From: Pirellulales bacterium
GTDB taxonomy: Bacteria; Planctomycetota; Planctomycetia; Pirellulales; Thermoguttaceae
Direction of reading: 5' to 3'
NCBI GenBank assembly: GCA_013360685.1
Contig: JABWBD010000021.1
Location: 1-38,184, forward strand
Length of the DNA: 38,184 bases
Shown: positions 16,221 to 27,781 of the stretch, piece by piece
Position numbering within the stretch: position 1 is the first letter of the stretch
Layout: every line of letters begins with the position of its first letter
The notes under the pieces: model-generated
Told to the model about the DNA's origin: nothing
What the model saw: the letters and a program-made list of their open reading frames with translations, nothing else
Databases searched by the model: none
Translations under genes and position numbers: made by a program

Positions 16221-17591
16221 CTACGTCTCGATCTCGTAACCCTTGCGGCTTTCACGGGCGAGGAACGAATTGGCCTCGGCGTCTCCGACGATCTGGCGCT
16301 TCGCCGGATCCCAGTTCAGTTCTCGGCCCACACGCATGGCAATGTTCGCGAGGTGGCATATTTCGAGCATGCGGTTATGGGAAAAAACGTCGGAGATCGG
16401 TTGATTGCGAGACTTCATGCACTCGATGAAGTTCGCGCTATGGTTGTCGCTGACCTTCCCACCATAAACCTCTTCGAGAGCGCCTTCCGGCAGCGGGTTT
16501 TCTTTGAGGTCCTCGACGGGCTTTCCGGAGATCCGGCTGCGATTGACGAACAACCGCCCTTGCGTGCCTTCGAAGAGGATGCCGTTGTCGCCCTCGCTCG
16601 TAATGATCATTTCCACGCTGCCGGGCATACAGGCACGGATCTTGAACTCGGTCGCGACATTGTACCGATCGTCGACCACCGGATATCCATCCTTGTACTC
16701 GCACGCCAGAGTGTATTCGAGCGGCGTCACTTTACTGGGGCCCGTGCCACCGGCGCCGATTGCCCAGCACGCGATGTCGACGTGATGGGCACCCCAGTCC
16801 GTGAGCTTTCCGCCCGAGTATTCGTGCCAATTCCGGAAAGAGTAGTGGGCGTTGCTGTAGAGCGGCACGCCGCCGCCGTAGCCCGTCCGCATTTCAGGCA
16901 GGGCCCGATAGGGGACTTTCGGCGCCGGCCCGAGCCAGAATTCCCAATCCAGTCCCTCGGGAACGGGAGCGACGGGAATGACCGGCGAAGACGACATGCC
17001 GCCGATCCCGCAGGTTACCTTGTTGACGGCACCGATGCGTCCATGCTTCACCAGGGCGATTGCCTGCAGGAAGAGATGTCCGCACTCGGTACGTTGCATG
17101 GTGCCGACCTGGAACACACGCCCTGTTTCCTTAACGACCTTTTCGATCAACTTCCCTTCGTCAATGGTCAGCGTGAGGGGCTTTTCACAGTAGACGTCTT
17201 TTCCCGCGCGCATCGCTTCCACCGCAATCTTCGTGTGCCAGTGGTCGGGCGTGGCGATCATGACCGCGTCGACGTCCTTGCGATCGAGGATCTTCCGATA
17301 CTCTTGACAGGCATCGGGTTTCTTGCCTTGCTGCTGCTCCGTCTTTTCGACGTAAGTCCCCAGAACCGTCGCGTCGACGTCGGCGAGCGCCGCGAAATCG
17401 GCAAGACCAATCGTTTTCTCAGTAATAGCCCAGCCTTGATTGCGAAGGCCAATCGTTGCAAAGACAGGGCGGTCGTTAGGCGACCGGCAGCCGAAGGCCC
17501 GGTTGGTCGACGGAAGCATGATGCTCGCGGCCCCCGCGGCGGCCACACCCTGCAGAAATCGGCGGCGCGTTGTCTGGCGAGAATTGAACAT
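16221..17591 (-). CDS. Tat-exported Gfo/Idh/MocA-family oxidoreductase
   Basis: A 456-residue protein with AAGGGA upstream of the ATG and an N-terminal twin-arginine signal, TTRRRFLQGVAAAGAASIML. The NAD(P)-binding domain follows, with VDAVMIATPDHWHTKIAVEA, AGKDVYCEKPLTLT (EKP at 136-138) and VFQVGTMQRTE. The C-terminal substrate domain has GGKLTDWGAHHVDIACWAIG and ends LARESRKGYEIET. Such proteins are greatly expanded in planctomycetes. They bind a nicotinamide cofactor and act on sugars or sugar derivatives, sometimes cleaving glycosidic bonds by an oxidative mechanism. Folded export through Tat fits a bound cofactor. The substrate cannot be read from sequence. The gene stands alone between repeats. 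Confidence 0.92.
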   Translation of the reverse strand: MFNSRQTTRRRFLQGVAAAGAASIMLPSTNRAFGCRSPNDRPVFATIGLRNQGWAITEKTIGLADFAALADVDATVLGTYVEKTEQQQGKKPDACQEYRKILDRKDVDAVMIATPDHWHTKIAVEAMRAGKDVYCEKPLTLTIDEGKLIEKVVKETGRVFQVGTMQRTECGHLFLQAIALVKHGRIGAVNKVTCGIGGMSSSPVIPVAPVPEGLDWEFWLGPAPKVPYRALPEMRTGYGGGVPLYSNAHYSFRNWHEYSGGKLTDWGAHHVDIACWAIGAGGTGPSKVTPLEYTLACEYKDGYPVVDDRYNVATEFKIRACMPGSVEMIITSEGDNGILFEGTQGRLFVNRSRISGKPVEDLKENPLPEGALEEVYGGKVSDNHSANFIECMKSRNQPISDVFSHNRMLEICHLANIAMRVGRELNWDPAKRQIVGDAEANSFLARESRKGYEIET

Positions 17592-17650
17592 GAGTTGAAA
17601 TCCCTTTGGGTCGAGACTCTTGGGTTAACCTGGGCCCGGCTACGCTCCGA

Positions 17651-17708
17651 ACGAACCACGGTGCTCGGGCTGCCGATCGACTCGCTTCGGACGCATGCCG
17701 TGGTTCGT
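17651..17708. promoter_or_regulatory. 11-bp inverted repeat upstream of oxidoreductase
   Basis: ACGAACCACGG (17651-17661) and CCGTGGTTCGT (17698-17708) are perfect inverted copies 36 bp apart, about 60-117 bp upstream of the oxidoreductase start on the minus strand. This could be an operator or a leader stem. No regulator can be assigned, and chance is not excluded. Confidence 0.3.
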
Positions 17709-17859
17709 CATTCCCGAATCGGCAGGGAGTTTGATTCCCCTCGAGAATCGAGCCTAACCTGGGATGATCGGAGAATCAAGGGGGAAAGAAAGTGGGTCTC
17801 GGGAGCGGCGGCGCCGGGCGTACGGCCGAAGCCGGTGTTTCATGGGCTGCCGATCCGGC

Positions 17860-18136
17860 TTATATCTCCTGGCCGCCCAAGAAGCCCTCGTGGAAGAACA
17901 CGGGTTTGTAGCCGTGTTCCGTGGTCCAGCGAATCGCCGCTTCGCAGCGGGCGGCATGGTCGGGAACAAAGGCGCGGTAGAACGGCCAGAAGTACTGCTC
18001 GTGGGTCAGCGGCTGCGAGTGGCGGTCCCAGACAACGCGGACGCGATCCTGCGCACGTTGGGGGCCGGCGGTAGAGGCGACAATCTCGGCGACCTTGCCG
18101 CGCAGGAGGGCCTCTCCGATGAACCGCGCGACGGCA
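17860..18136 (-). pseudogene. Unrecognised C-terminal coding fragment next to a repeat
   Basis: The minus strand reads a convincing protein end: LAVARFIGEALLRGKVAEIV, RVRVVWDRHSQPLTHEQYFW, PFYRAFVPDHAARCEAAIRW, YKPVFFHEGFLGG, then TAA at 17860. It is rich in aromatic residues and histidine, unlike the shadow frames. No start codon of its own is visible; the frame runs upstream straight into the repeat element at 18137. I do not recognise the family. It may be the tail of the gene whose other part lies at 18211-18420, but that part is in a different frame, so at least one indel would be needed. Confidence 0.5.
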
Positions 18137-18210
18137 AGGCGAGTGGCACGTTCAAGTCTACCCGTAGGCGAAGTCGTGAGACTTCGGGCAGAAACGAAAA
18201 AAGGAAGTCG
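18137..18210. repeat. REP-like element C (truncated copy)
   Basis: It starts with the box AGGCGAGTGGCA and continues TTCAAGTCTACCCGTAG ... GTGAGACTTCGGGCAGA ... AGGAAGTC. This matches, in reverse orientation, most of one half of the element at 23358-23473. The second outer box is missing, so the copy is truncated at about 18210. It lies between two minus-strand coding fragments. Confidence 0.7.
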
Positions 18211-18420
18211 TGCAAGACGTACCTGGCGATGAAGAAGATTTCGAGAAATGGGGCGGCGGCGTCCTGCCTGACGGCATGATGGCCCTTTTGCACCGGGTGC
18301 TTTTCTATGGCGATCACGTCGAGAACGTAAAGGATCTCGCGCACCTGCTCGGGCTGAGGGTGCTCATGGAGGGCAGAGACATGGCCGAGCCGGGCGTGGT
18401 TCAGATTTGAGCATTGGTGG
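18211..18420 (-). pseudogene. Unrecognised coding fragment upstream of the repeat
   Basis: The minus strand reads NLNHARLGHVSALHEHPQPE, then QVREILYVLDVIAIEKHPVQ, KGHHAVRQDAAAPFLEIFF and IARYVLHDF, after which it runs into the repeat at 18210. The composition looks like a genuine helical protein, and it has no start codon with a good ribosome binding site. The frame differs from that of the fragment at 17860-18136. It is either the front part of the same interrupted gene or a separate remnant. No family recognised. Confidence 0.4.
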
Positions 18421-18431
18421 GTTACAGAAGT

Positions 18432-18489
18432 AGGTCCCGTTTGCCGAGCGGGACCTGTCGTGCAAGGTCCCGCTCGGCAAGCGGGACCT
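18432..18489. repeat. Palindromic intergenic repeat
   Basis: AGGTCCCGTTTGCCGAGCGG (start of the 25-nt left arm, 18432-18456) pairs with the right arm 18465-18489 with one mismatch across an 8-nt loop, GTCGTGCA. It lies 195 bp upstream of the MgtC/DUF4010 gene. It has no T-run, so a mobile palindromic repeat is more likely than a terminator. Confidence 0.8.
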
Positions 18490-18683
18490 CGTCGTCACCC
18501 GCATCGGAACCACGCCCCGAGCCGGTGGCGTCTGCGGAACCGAAAGCCGTTGGCGCATGAGGCTTGCTGAACGGGGCCGTGGGTGGATGCTAGAGTTGGA
18601 GTAGGGCCGGCGAGCTGGGTCGGGCGTTGACCTGAGCGGCCCCAAGGATCGAACCCCACCCGATTGGCGGAGGAGGAAGCGTC

Positions 18684-19928
18684 TTGCCCGAGGCCCCCGT
18701 CGCGTTTCAGCAGTTGGGTATTGCCTTGCTCCTTGGCCTGCTGGTCGGGCTGCAGAGGGAGCGGACCGAGGCAGGAATGCCCGGCATGCGCACGTTCCCA
18801 ATGATTACCTTGCTGGGCACGGTCTGCGCGATGGTAGGACGCGAACTGGGAGGCTGGATCGTCGCGGTCGGCCTGGTGGCGGTCGTCGTGTCGCTGATCT
18901 TTCCCAGTCTGCTGAGGATTCGCAGCGCGGAACCCGACCCGGGCACCACGACCAACGTGGCCGCGCTCTTGATGTATGCGGTCGGCGCGCTGGTGGTCGT
19001 CGCGCCCATGTCCGTGGCGATTGCCGTGGGGGGCGGCGTTGCCCTGCTGCTCCAGTTCAAACTGGAACTGCACTATTTTGCCCGGAAGCTGGGCGATACG
19101 GATTTGCGTGCGATCATGCAGTTTGTGCTGATCACGTGCATTATCCTGCCGGTCCTGCCCAACCAGACCTACGGGCCATTGAACGTCTTCAATCCCTTCG
19201 AGACCTGGCTCATGGTGGTGCTGATCGTGGGCATGAGTCTGGGGGGATACATTGCATACAAGTTTCTGGGCCAGAACGCGGGGATCTTGCTGGGCGGGGT
19301 GCTTGGCGGCGTGATTTCGAGCACGGCCACCACGGTGAGCTATTCCCGGCAGGCCCACACTGGCCCGATGAGCGCCCGGGCTGCGTCGATCATCATTATG
19401 ATCGCTTCCACGATTGCGTTTATCCGAGTCCTGGTGGAGATCGCCGTCGTCGCGCCGAGGTTCCTTCCCACCGCGGCAGTCCCGGTAATCATCCTCATGC
19501 TGTTGACCGCAGTCCCGGCGCTAGTCGCATGGTATCGGGTTCGCCAGACACCCGCCGAAATGCCGGAACAGGGCAATCCTACGCAGCTCAAGTCGGCTGT
19601 CTTTTTCGCCGGGACCTACGCGGTCGTCCGCCTGGCATTGGTCGCGGCGGAGCAGTATCTCGGCAATCAGACGCTCTATGCGGTGGCCTTTCTGTCGGGG
19701 CTGACCGACATGGACGCCATCACATTGTCGACCGCTCGCATGGCTCTTGCCGACGACTTCATCGCCGCCGAAGGCTGGCGTCTGATCATCACTGCGGCCC
19801 TGGCAAATGTGATCTTCAAGGCCGGGATCGTTGCCGTCTTGGGCAACCGCCGGTTGTTTGTACAGATCGCACCGATGTTCTTGGTACCGCTGGTCGGGGG
19901 AATCGCGCTGCTGGCCCTCTGGAGGTGA
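18684..19928 (+). CDS. MgtC/SapB and DUF4010 membrane protein
   Basis: Translation probably starts at the TTG at 18684, since GGAGGAGGAAG stands just upstream and the family motif begins soon after. The 414 residues form about 11-12 membrane segments. The N-terminal part carries the MgtC/SapB signature (LGIALLLGLLVGLQRERTEA, GMRTFPMITLLGTVCAMVG). The C-terminal part carries DUF4010 features (SSTATTVSYSRQA, AFLSGLTDMDAITLSTARMA, GWRLIITAALANVIFKAGI). This two-part protein is widespread in bacteria; its transport function is not established, though MgtC itself is linked to magnesium limitation and virulence. It is 226 bp upstream of the fused radical SAM gene on the same strand, without visible functional ties. 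Confidence 0.88.
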   Translation: MPEAPVAFQQLGIALLLGLLVGLQRERTEAGMPGMRTFPMITLLGTVCAMVGRELGGWIVAVGLVAVVVSLIFPSLLRIRSAEPDPGTTTNVAALLMYAVGALVVVAPMSVAIAVGGGVALLLQFKLELHYFARKLGDTDLRAIMQFVLITCIILPVLPNQTYGPLNVFNPFETWLMVVLIVGMSLGGYIAYKFLGQNAGILLGGVLGGVISSTATTVSYSRQAHTGPMSARAASIIIMIASTIAFIRVLVEIAVVAPRFLPTAAVPVIILMLLTAVPALVAWYRVRQTPAEMPEQGNPTQLKSAVFFAGTYAVVRLALVAAEQYLGNQTLYAVAFLSGLTDMDAITLSTARMALADDFIAAEGWRLIITAALANVIFKAGIVAVLGNRRLFVQIAPMFLVPLVGGIALLALWR

Positions 19929-20050
19929 GAGCGTGCCTCGCCGCGGCCAGGGAGGACAACACACCACCCGCTACGCCCCAACAGCGTGATAGGCTGTCCT
20001 GCCGGCATCCGGTAGACTAAGAAGAGATCAGGTCTTTTCCAGTCACGAGC

Positions 20051-20105
20051 CAACCGCCACGGGCGTTCTCGCGGTTGCTCAGGCGCGTGGGTGGGTCTCC
20101 ACCCG
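20051..20105 (+). promoter_or_regulatory. Two short hairpins upstream of the fused radical SAM gene
   Basis: CAACCGC (20051-20057) pairs with GCGGTTG (20071-20077), and GGGTGG (20089-20094) pairs with CCACCC (20099-20104) around GTCT. Both lie in the 226-bp leader before the gene at 20155. They could be leader structure; they do not match any riboswitch I know. Confidence 0.2.
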
Positions 20106-20154
20106 TGTCTTTGAGCCTGCCGGCTGCCCGGCGCGAGTGCCTTCGGAAGCATCC

Positions 20155-23357
<3,203 letters not shown>

Positions 23358-23358
<1 letters not shown>

Positions 23359-23473
23359 GGCGAGCGGCAGAGAATGACTTGCCCGTAGCCGAAGTCGTGA
23401 GACTTCCTATTCTCGTATCTGCCCGAAGTCTCACAAATTTGGCTACGGGTAGACTTGAATTTGCCGCTCGCCT
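23358..23473. repeat. REP-like element B (boxed imperfect palindrome)
   Basis: Perfect inverted outer boxes AGGCGAGCGGCA (23358-23369) and TGCCGCTCGCCT (23462-23473) enclose an imperfect inner palindrome. The 25-nt arms 23382-23406 and 23425-23449 match at 22 positions, with CCCGTAGCC and GTGAGACTTC conserved. The first base of the element is the last base of the upstream TAA stop. The 23474-23760 stretch that follows contains no gene. Confidence 0.85.
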
Positions 23474-23760
23474 AATCGAACGAGGCCGCAGCAGGCGGCA
23501 CGACGACCGCGCGTCGACGCAAACGCGGGTTCGCAACGCACCGTTTGCACGTGCGGCAGCGTCTTGGCCGTCTCGCAGAAAACCATGTGCCGGGCGAGCG
23601 CCCCGCCTTCTCCCGCATCCGCGCCCACCGACCACAGTCTGACCTGCTGGGGGCAGCGTCTGGGCCTGGGGGCATTCCCTTCCGGAGGATAGAATTGGAG
23701 ACTCTTGGACGTATTCGCTCCCGGGGTGGCGACGCGACTGCCGTGAAAAGGAAACTGGTC

Positions 23761-26700
23761 ATGCAACGATTCCTGGTCGTGGTTTCCCTGCTCATTGCAA
23801 TGGGAAAGACGGATTTCCTCTCCCGGGTCCGGGCGGACGGCGGAAACTTGATTGACAATCCGGGCTTTGAAGAGCCACTGCCCTCCAAGCTCGACAACCC
23901 CTATGCCGCCTGGGCTTTTGCCAACCACGACCAGGATTTCATCCGCAGCCAGATCGACGCCCAGGACTTCCACAGCGGACGGAAGGCCGCCGCCATCTCG
24001 GTCGCGGGTCCGCCCCGGGTCTACGCCAGTTGGTATCGGCATGTCCGCCTCCAGTCCGACGACCAGATTCCCGACCAGGTGTCGCTCTGGTATCGTTCGC
24101 CGGAGAGCGACGCCGCGATCGTGCTGGGGTTCACCGGTTCGGAGGACGGCAAGTCGGTGGCCAAAGGCGGAGCCACGGTTACGCTCCCCAAGAGCAACGA
24201 TTGGCGGCAGGTTACGGAGAGCCTGCAGGTGCCGTTTGGGACGCGGGATATCCAGGTCGAGTTGCGCGTCTGGAGGCAGGGCGAGTACCGCTTCGACGAT
24301 GTTGCCCTGTGCCGCACCGAGCCCAGCCTTGCGACGCGCACGCCGGACCGTATCCTGTTCGTCGGCGCGGAGAAGCTCACGTATCTCTGGGAAACAGCCC
24401 TGAAGGCGGGCGACTGGGGCCGACTTGCCTTGGAGACCTGGGACAACCTCAGCCCCGAGTTGCTCCAGCGGTGCCGGGCCGTTGTCCTGGTTTCCCTGCC
24501 GCTGCGACCGGACCTGACGCCGCGGGACGAGGCGACGATCCAGTTGCTCAGCGACTACGTGGAGGCGGGGGGCGGCCTGATGCTCAACCAGCAGGCCGGG
24601 CAAGTGATCACTTCGCAGACGATCCCCTTCGCCCTGGCCCGCTGTTTCGGCACCCAGATCCTCCTGGAGAAAACCGTCTCCGATCCGGCTGCCACGAGGC
24701 AGGTAGGCGCGTGGGGCAGCGACCACTACACCTACACCGACAAGATCTCGGGACCTGCGGCCGAAGGGATCAAGGGCGTCTTGTACCAATCCCACGTGGA
24801 CCTGATGAGCCTTGGCGGGGTGTTGCCCTTTCTGCCCCGGGCGCCCTGGCAAGTGATCGTCTCCGCGGGGCCCGCTTCCAAGACGGAGACCTTCCAGTTG
24901 GGCCTGGAGGAAATCGACAGGCACTCTCGCTCCGAGGGTTTCGCCAGCGAGGTTCCGCTCGCGGGAGTGCGGGAGTTCGGCAAGGGGCGCGTGGCTTACT
25001 TCGGCATGTTGCCCGATATCGTCTTCACACGCGCGATCAGTTCCGACGAGGACCGGCAGACCCACGAGGCGTATCTCACCAGGGGCGTCGATGGCTTTCC
25101 GAGCGACCTTCAGAGGCTCTACTTGAACACGTTCACGTGGCTGGCGGCGCATGCCGACCAGCTTGAGTCGGCGCAGCTCAAGCGGGGCACGGCACGCACC
25201 GTCCCCTACACGACTGCTTGGAAGTCTTTTCGAGGCGTCGTCGGCCCCCGTACATGCAACTCTTCCGGAGAGAGCACGCCGGAGGAGTACGTGGCGAAGG
25301 CGAAAGCGGCTGGGCTCGACTTCCTCGTCTTTCTCGAGGATTTCGCGGCCCTCAAGGCGGGCGGCTTTGAATCGCTCAAAGCCGATTGCGCGAGGCTTTC
25401 CGACGGGGCGTTTCTCGCCCTGCCCGGCATCACCTATGAGAACGCCGACGGCAACCACGAGTTTGCCTTCGGCAGGCACCTCAAGCTCCCTTCGGCGAAA
25501 CTGCTTGCCCAGGGCGGCAAACGCTTTCTGGCCATGACCGATCCCGGGGCGACGCTCGATCTGGTCTGGCTCTACACGCTGTGCGGGTTTGAGAACCACA
25601 GCGGCTGGTACCGGTTCGCAGAGAATCCCTATCCGCACTTCGACGCCCGCAACGTGAGCGCGATGGGCGTCATCACCCAGGAAGGTGGCCGGACGGTGGA
25701 GTCGGTCCTCGACGCGTATGCCCGAGAGGCCCGCAACGGCCAGTTTCTCTGGCCGCTGGCGCTGACCCTGATGAAGAGCGCCGAGGAGATGGCGCTGGTC
25801 GAGCAGGGCGTCTACTATCACAACGAGGTTGGGATTGAGGGGACGGCGAAACTGGACCCGTTCCTCAACACCCTCGACGGCCGCTCGGCGCGGAACCTGT
25901 TTCCCGGCGCGCCCTGTTTCGGCCAGGTCTTCATGTCCAACGGCCCGACGATCAACCTGCGAATGCCGCGGGGCGACACCGATCCGGACGGGGACCTCTG
26001 GAACCCGTGCCTCCAGGAGTGGCCGCTGGACCTTGCGGTCGCTTCGCCGGCCGGGCTCAAGGAAGTCCGGGTGATGGACGGCACGACGCTCCTTCGCCGC
26101 TACCTGCCGGGCGGCGTCAAGGAGTTCCAGGCGTCTACCAGCCTTGGCCGCGAGCGGCAGCGAGCGATCTACGTTCGTGCCGTGGACAAAGCGGGGCGCG
26201 AGGCGGTCAGCCGGGACATCACGAGCGACTCGTGGATCTTGCGCGACACGCAGTGCGCCGACCGCAACAACCAGCTTCTGTACAGCATGCAGAAGCGGGC
26301 CGACGGCACGCCTTTCTACATCAGTTACGGCGGCGACACGCCCATGCCGGACAAGGGTCCCTGGAACGGCCGCACGCGGCCTGTCGGGTGCTTTGTCTTC
26401 GATGCCCGGCTGGGCGTGGGCGCGATGAGCTACGACGGCTCGCCCGAGCAGCACCCACAGACCTTCTTCAGCCCCTCGTGCTGGTACGAAGACAAGCCGC
26501 CCGAGCCGCTGGGCTGGCAGTCGCAACTGGTGGCGGGGAAGGAGGGCGCCGCGCACGTGGAGCCGCACCGGGTCGTGCACTCGTCGGACGTGCTCATTGG
26601 GGAGCGGATTCTCGACGGCGTCTTTCCGGTCCAAGCCAGGCCGGTGATCCACGTCTGGCACACGCTCTACCCGGTGAAACCCTCGGCCTTTTTCAAGACC

Positions 26701-27735
26701 ACGGCGAGGCAGTATCTTTACCTGGTGAAGGTCGACGGCGTGAGCGTCTACCTTTGGGACCAGGAGTTTGAGGTGCTCAAGGACATCCTCGCCAGGCCCA
26801 AGTCCGGCTATGCCCTCGGCATCGGCCGCATCATGGGCTCGACGGCCACGCGCCGCGTGATCGTCTCGGGCGGCCGCGTGGTCGATCAGGGCGAACTCAA
26901 GGGCAAGCCGGTCCAGACCATCCCTTTCAATCGCGGCGACTACATCGGCCTGCTGCACAGCCCATTCGGATCGCTGGCCGTCTACAGCCTGAGCGACGGG
27001 CTGCTGCTGGCGGGCGATGGAGTCAATTACGGCGTCGGTTTCAAGCCGGATGGCGATGTGCTCCGGGCCGGCGCCAAGCTCCGCGCCCGCATGTTGCTGG
27101 TCGGTATGCACCGGATGGTGGACGATCCCGCTGCGCTGGCCGAGAAAATCGTGGGCGAGTATGGCCTTACGGGGCGGCCGTCGTACGCATTCGCGGTCGC
27201 TCAAGGCGAGGCGGGCGGCGCCGACTACCCAGCGCCGCTTCGGGCAGGCGAGGACGGTTGTTTTGTGGGAGAGCTCACGGGCGTGGTCGACATGGCCGGC
27301 AACCTCGGCGTTGCCGTTTCGGGGCTGAACGACCGCTGGACGGCCTTCTGCCAGTCGGTCGGAGAGGATCCCGCGACGGACGCAAAGACGCGTCTGATTG
27401 CCGTGGAGGGCGGGACGGGCTACGCGGTGCTCCGCGCGGAGGACGAGGGACGCCGAGTTTTTCTCGGCCATCCCTTGATCGCCGACCGGCCGGAGGTCGT
27501 GCTCAGCGTCACGCGGTCGCGCGACTGGAAGCAGTGGGTGGCGGAGATCCACAACCCAACCGACGCCACACTCAGGGTTGCCGTGTGCACCAATCCGCAC
27601 ATCATGGGCTTGCGGTTTGAGGAAACGATCACGCTCGGCGCCGGCACGTCCGTCAGCCGCCGTCTTGACTCGGCCCTGACCCGCCCCGCAAACTTGGAGC
27701 CAGGCCCACCGCATGAACGAACTCGATCGCCGTGA
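23761..27735 (+). CDS. Very large secreted multidomain protein with PHP-like region
   Basis: The ATG at 23761 has AAAGGAAA 7 bp upstream; a GTG at 23743 is an alternative. It gives 1324 residues with a signal peptide (QRFLVVVSLLIAMG). Residues 28-190 look like a carbohydrate-binding jelly roll (GNLIDNPGFEEPL, then RQGEYRFDDVALCR). Residues 195-465 resemble a class I glutamine amidotransferase-like fold (RAVVLVSLPLRPDLTPRDEA, YVEAGGGLMLNQQAGQ). Residues about 480-680 recall a PHP-type metallohydrolase (SGESTPEEYVAKAKAAGLDF, FLVFLEDFAAL, ALPGITYENADGNHEFAFG), though the usual HxH metal site is not obvious. The remaining 640 residues look beta-rich, with no family I can name. Its neighbour is a convergent GH10-like gene, and it is probably periplasmic or secreted and concerned with glycans. 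No function can be stated with confidence. Confidence 0.75.
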   Translation: MQRFLVVVSLLIAMGKTDFLSRVRADGGNLIDNPGFEEPLPSKLDNPYAAWAFANHDQDFIRSQIDAQDFHSGRKAAAISVAGPPRVYASWYRHVRLQSDDQIPDQVSLWYRSPESDAAIVLGFTGSEDGKSVAKGGATVTLPKSNDWRQVTESLQVPFGTRDIQVELRVWRQGEYRFDDVALCRTEPSLATRTPDRILFVGAEKLTYLWETALKAGDWGRLALETWDNLSPELLQRCRAVVLVSLPLRPDLTPRDEATIQLLSDYVEAGGGLMLNQQAGQVITSQTIPFALARCFGTQILLEKTVSDPAATRQVGAWGSDHYTYTDKISGPAAEGIKGVLYQSHVDLMSLGGVLPFLPRAPWQVIVSAGPASKTETFQLGLEEIDRHSRSEGFASEVPLAGVREFGKGRVAYFGMLPDIVFTRAISSDEDRQTHEAYLTRGVDGFPSDLQRLYLNTFTWLAAHADQLESAQLKRGTARTVPYTTAWKSFRGVVGPRTCNSSGESTPEEYVAKAKAAGLDFLVFLEDFAALKAGGFESLKADCARLSDGAFLALPGITYENADGNHEFAFGRHLKLPSAKLLAQGGKRFLAMTDPGATLDLVWLYTLCGFENHSGWYRFAENPYPHFDARNVSAMGVITQEGGRTVESVLDAYAREARNGQFLWPLALTLMKSAEEMALVEQGVYYHNEVGIEGTAKLDPFLNTLDGRSARNLFPGAPCFGQVFMSNGPTINLRMPRGDTDPDGDLWNPCLQEWPLDLAVASPAGLKEVRVMDGTTLLRRYLPGGVKEFQASTSLGRERQRAIYVRAVDKAGREAVSRDITSDSWILRDTQCADRNNQLLYSMQKRADGTPFYISYGGDTPMPDKGPWNGRTRPVGCFVFDARLGVGAMSYDGSPEQHPQTFFSPSCWYEDKPPEPLGWQSQLVAGKEGAAHVEPHRVVHSSDVLIGERILDGVFPVQARPVIHVWHTLYPVKPSAFFKTTARQYLYLVKVDGVSVYLWDQEFEVLKDILARPKSGYALGIGRIMGSTATRRVIVSGGRVVDQGELKGKPVQTIPFNRGDYIGLLHSPFGSLAVYSLSDGLLLAGDGVNYGVGFKPDGDVLRAGAKLRARMLLVGMHRMVDDPAALAEKIVGEYGLTGRPSYAFAVAQGEAGGADYPAPLRAGEDGCFVGELTGVVDMAGNLGVAVSGLNDRWTAFCQSVGEDPATDAKTRLIAVEGGTGYAVLRAEDEGRRVFLGHPLIADRPEVVLSVTRSRDWKQWVAEIHNPTDATLRVAVCTNPHIMGLRFEETITLGAGTSVSRRLDSALTRPANLEPGPPHERTRSP

Positions 27736-27738
27736 GTT

Positions 27739-27767
27739 TACTCTTACTCTTACTCTTACTCTTACTC
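27739..27767. repeat. Hexanucleotide microsatellite (TACTCT)n
   Basis: Nearly five copies of TACTCT stand in the 46-bp gap between two convergent genes. Slippage here would change the spacing of the 3' ends but not either protein. Confidence 0.85.
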
Positions 27768-27781
27768 CTCTTCCCCTCGAC

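Noticed and set aside
16140..18074. A 644-residue plus-strand open frame opposite the Tat oxidoreductase
   Set aside because: The minus strand has a complete Tat signal and Gfo/Idh/MocA motifs; the plus frame has no motif and crosses the intergenic repeats.
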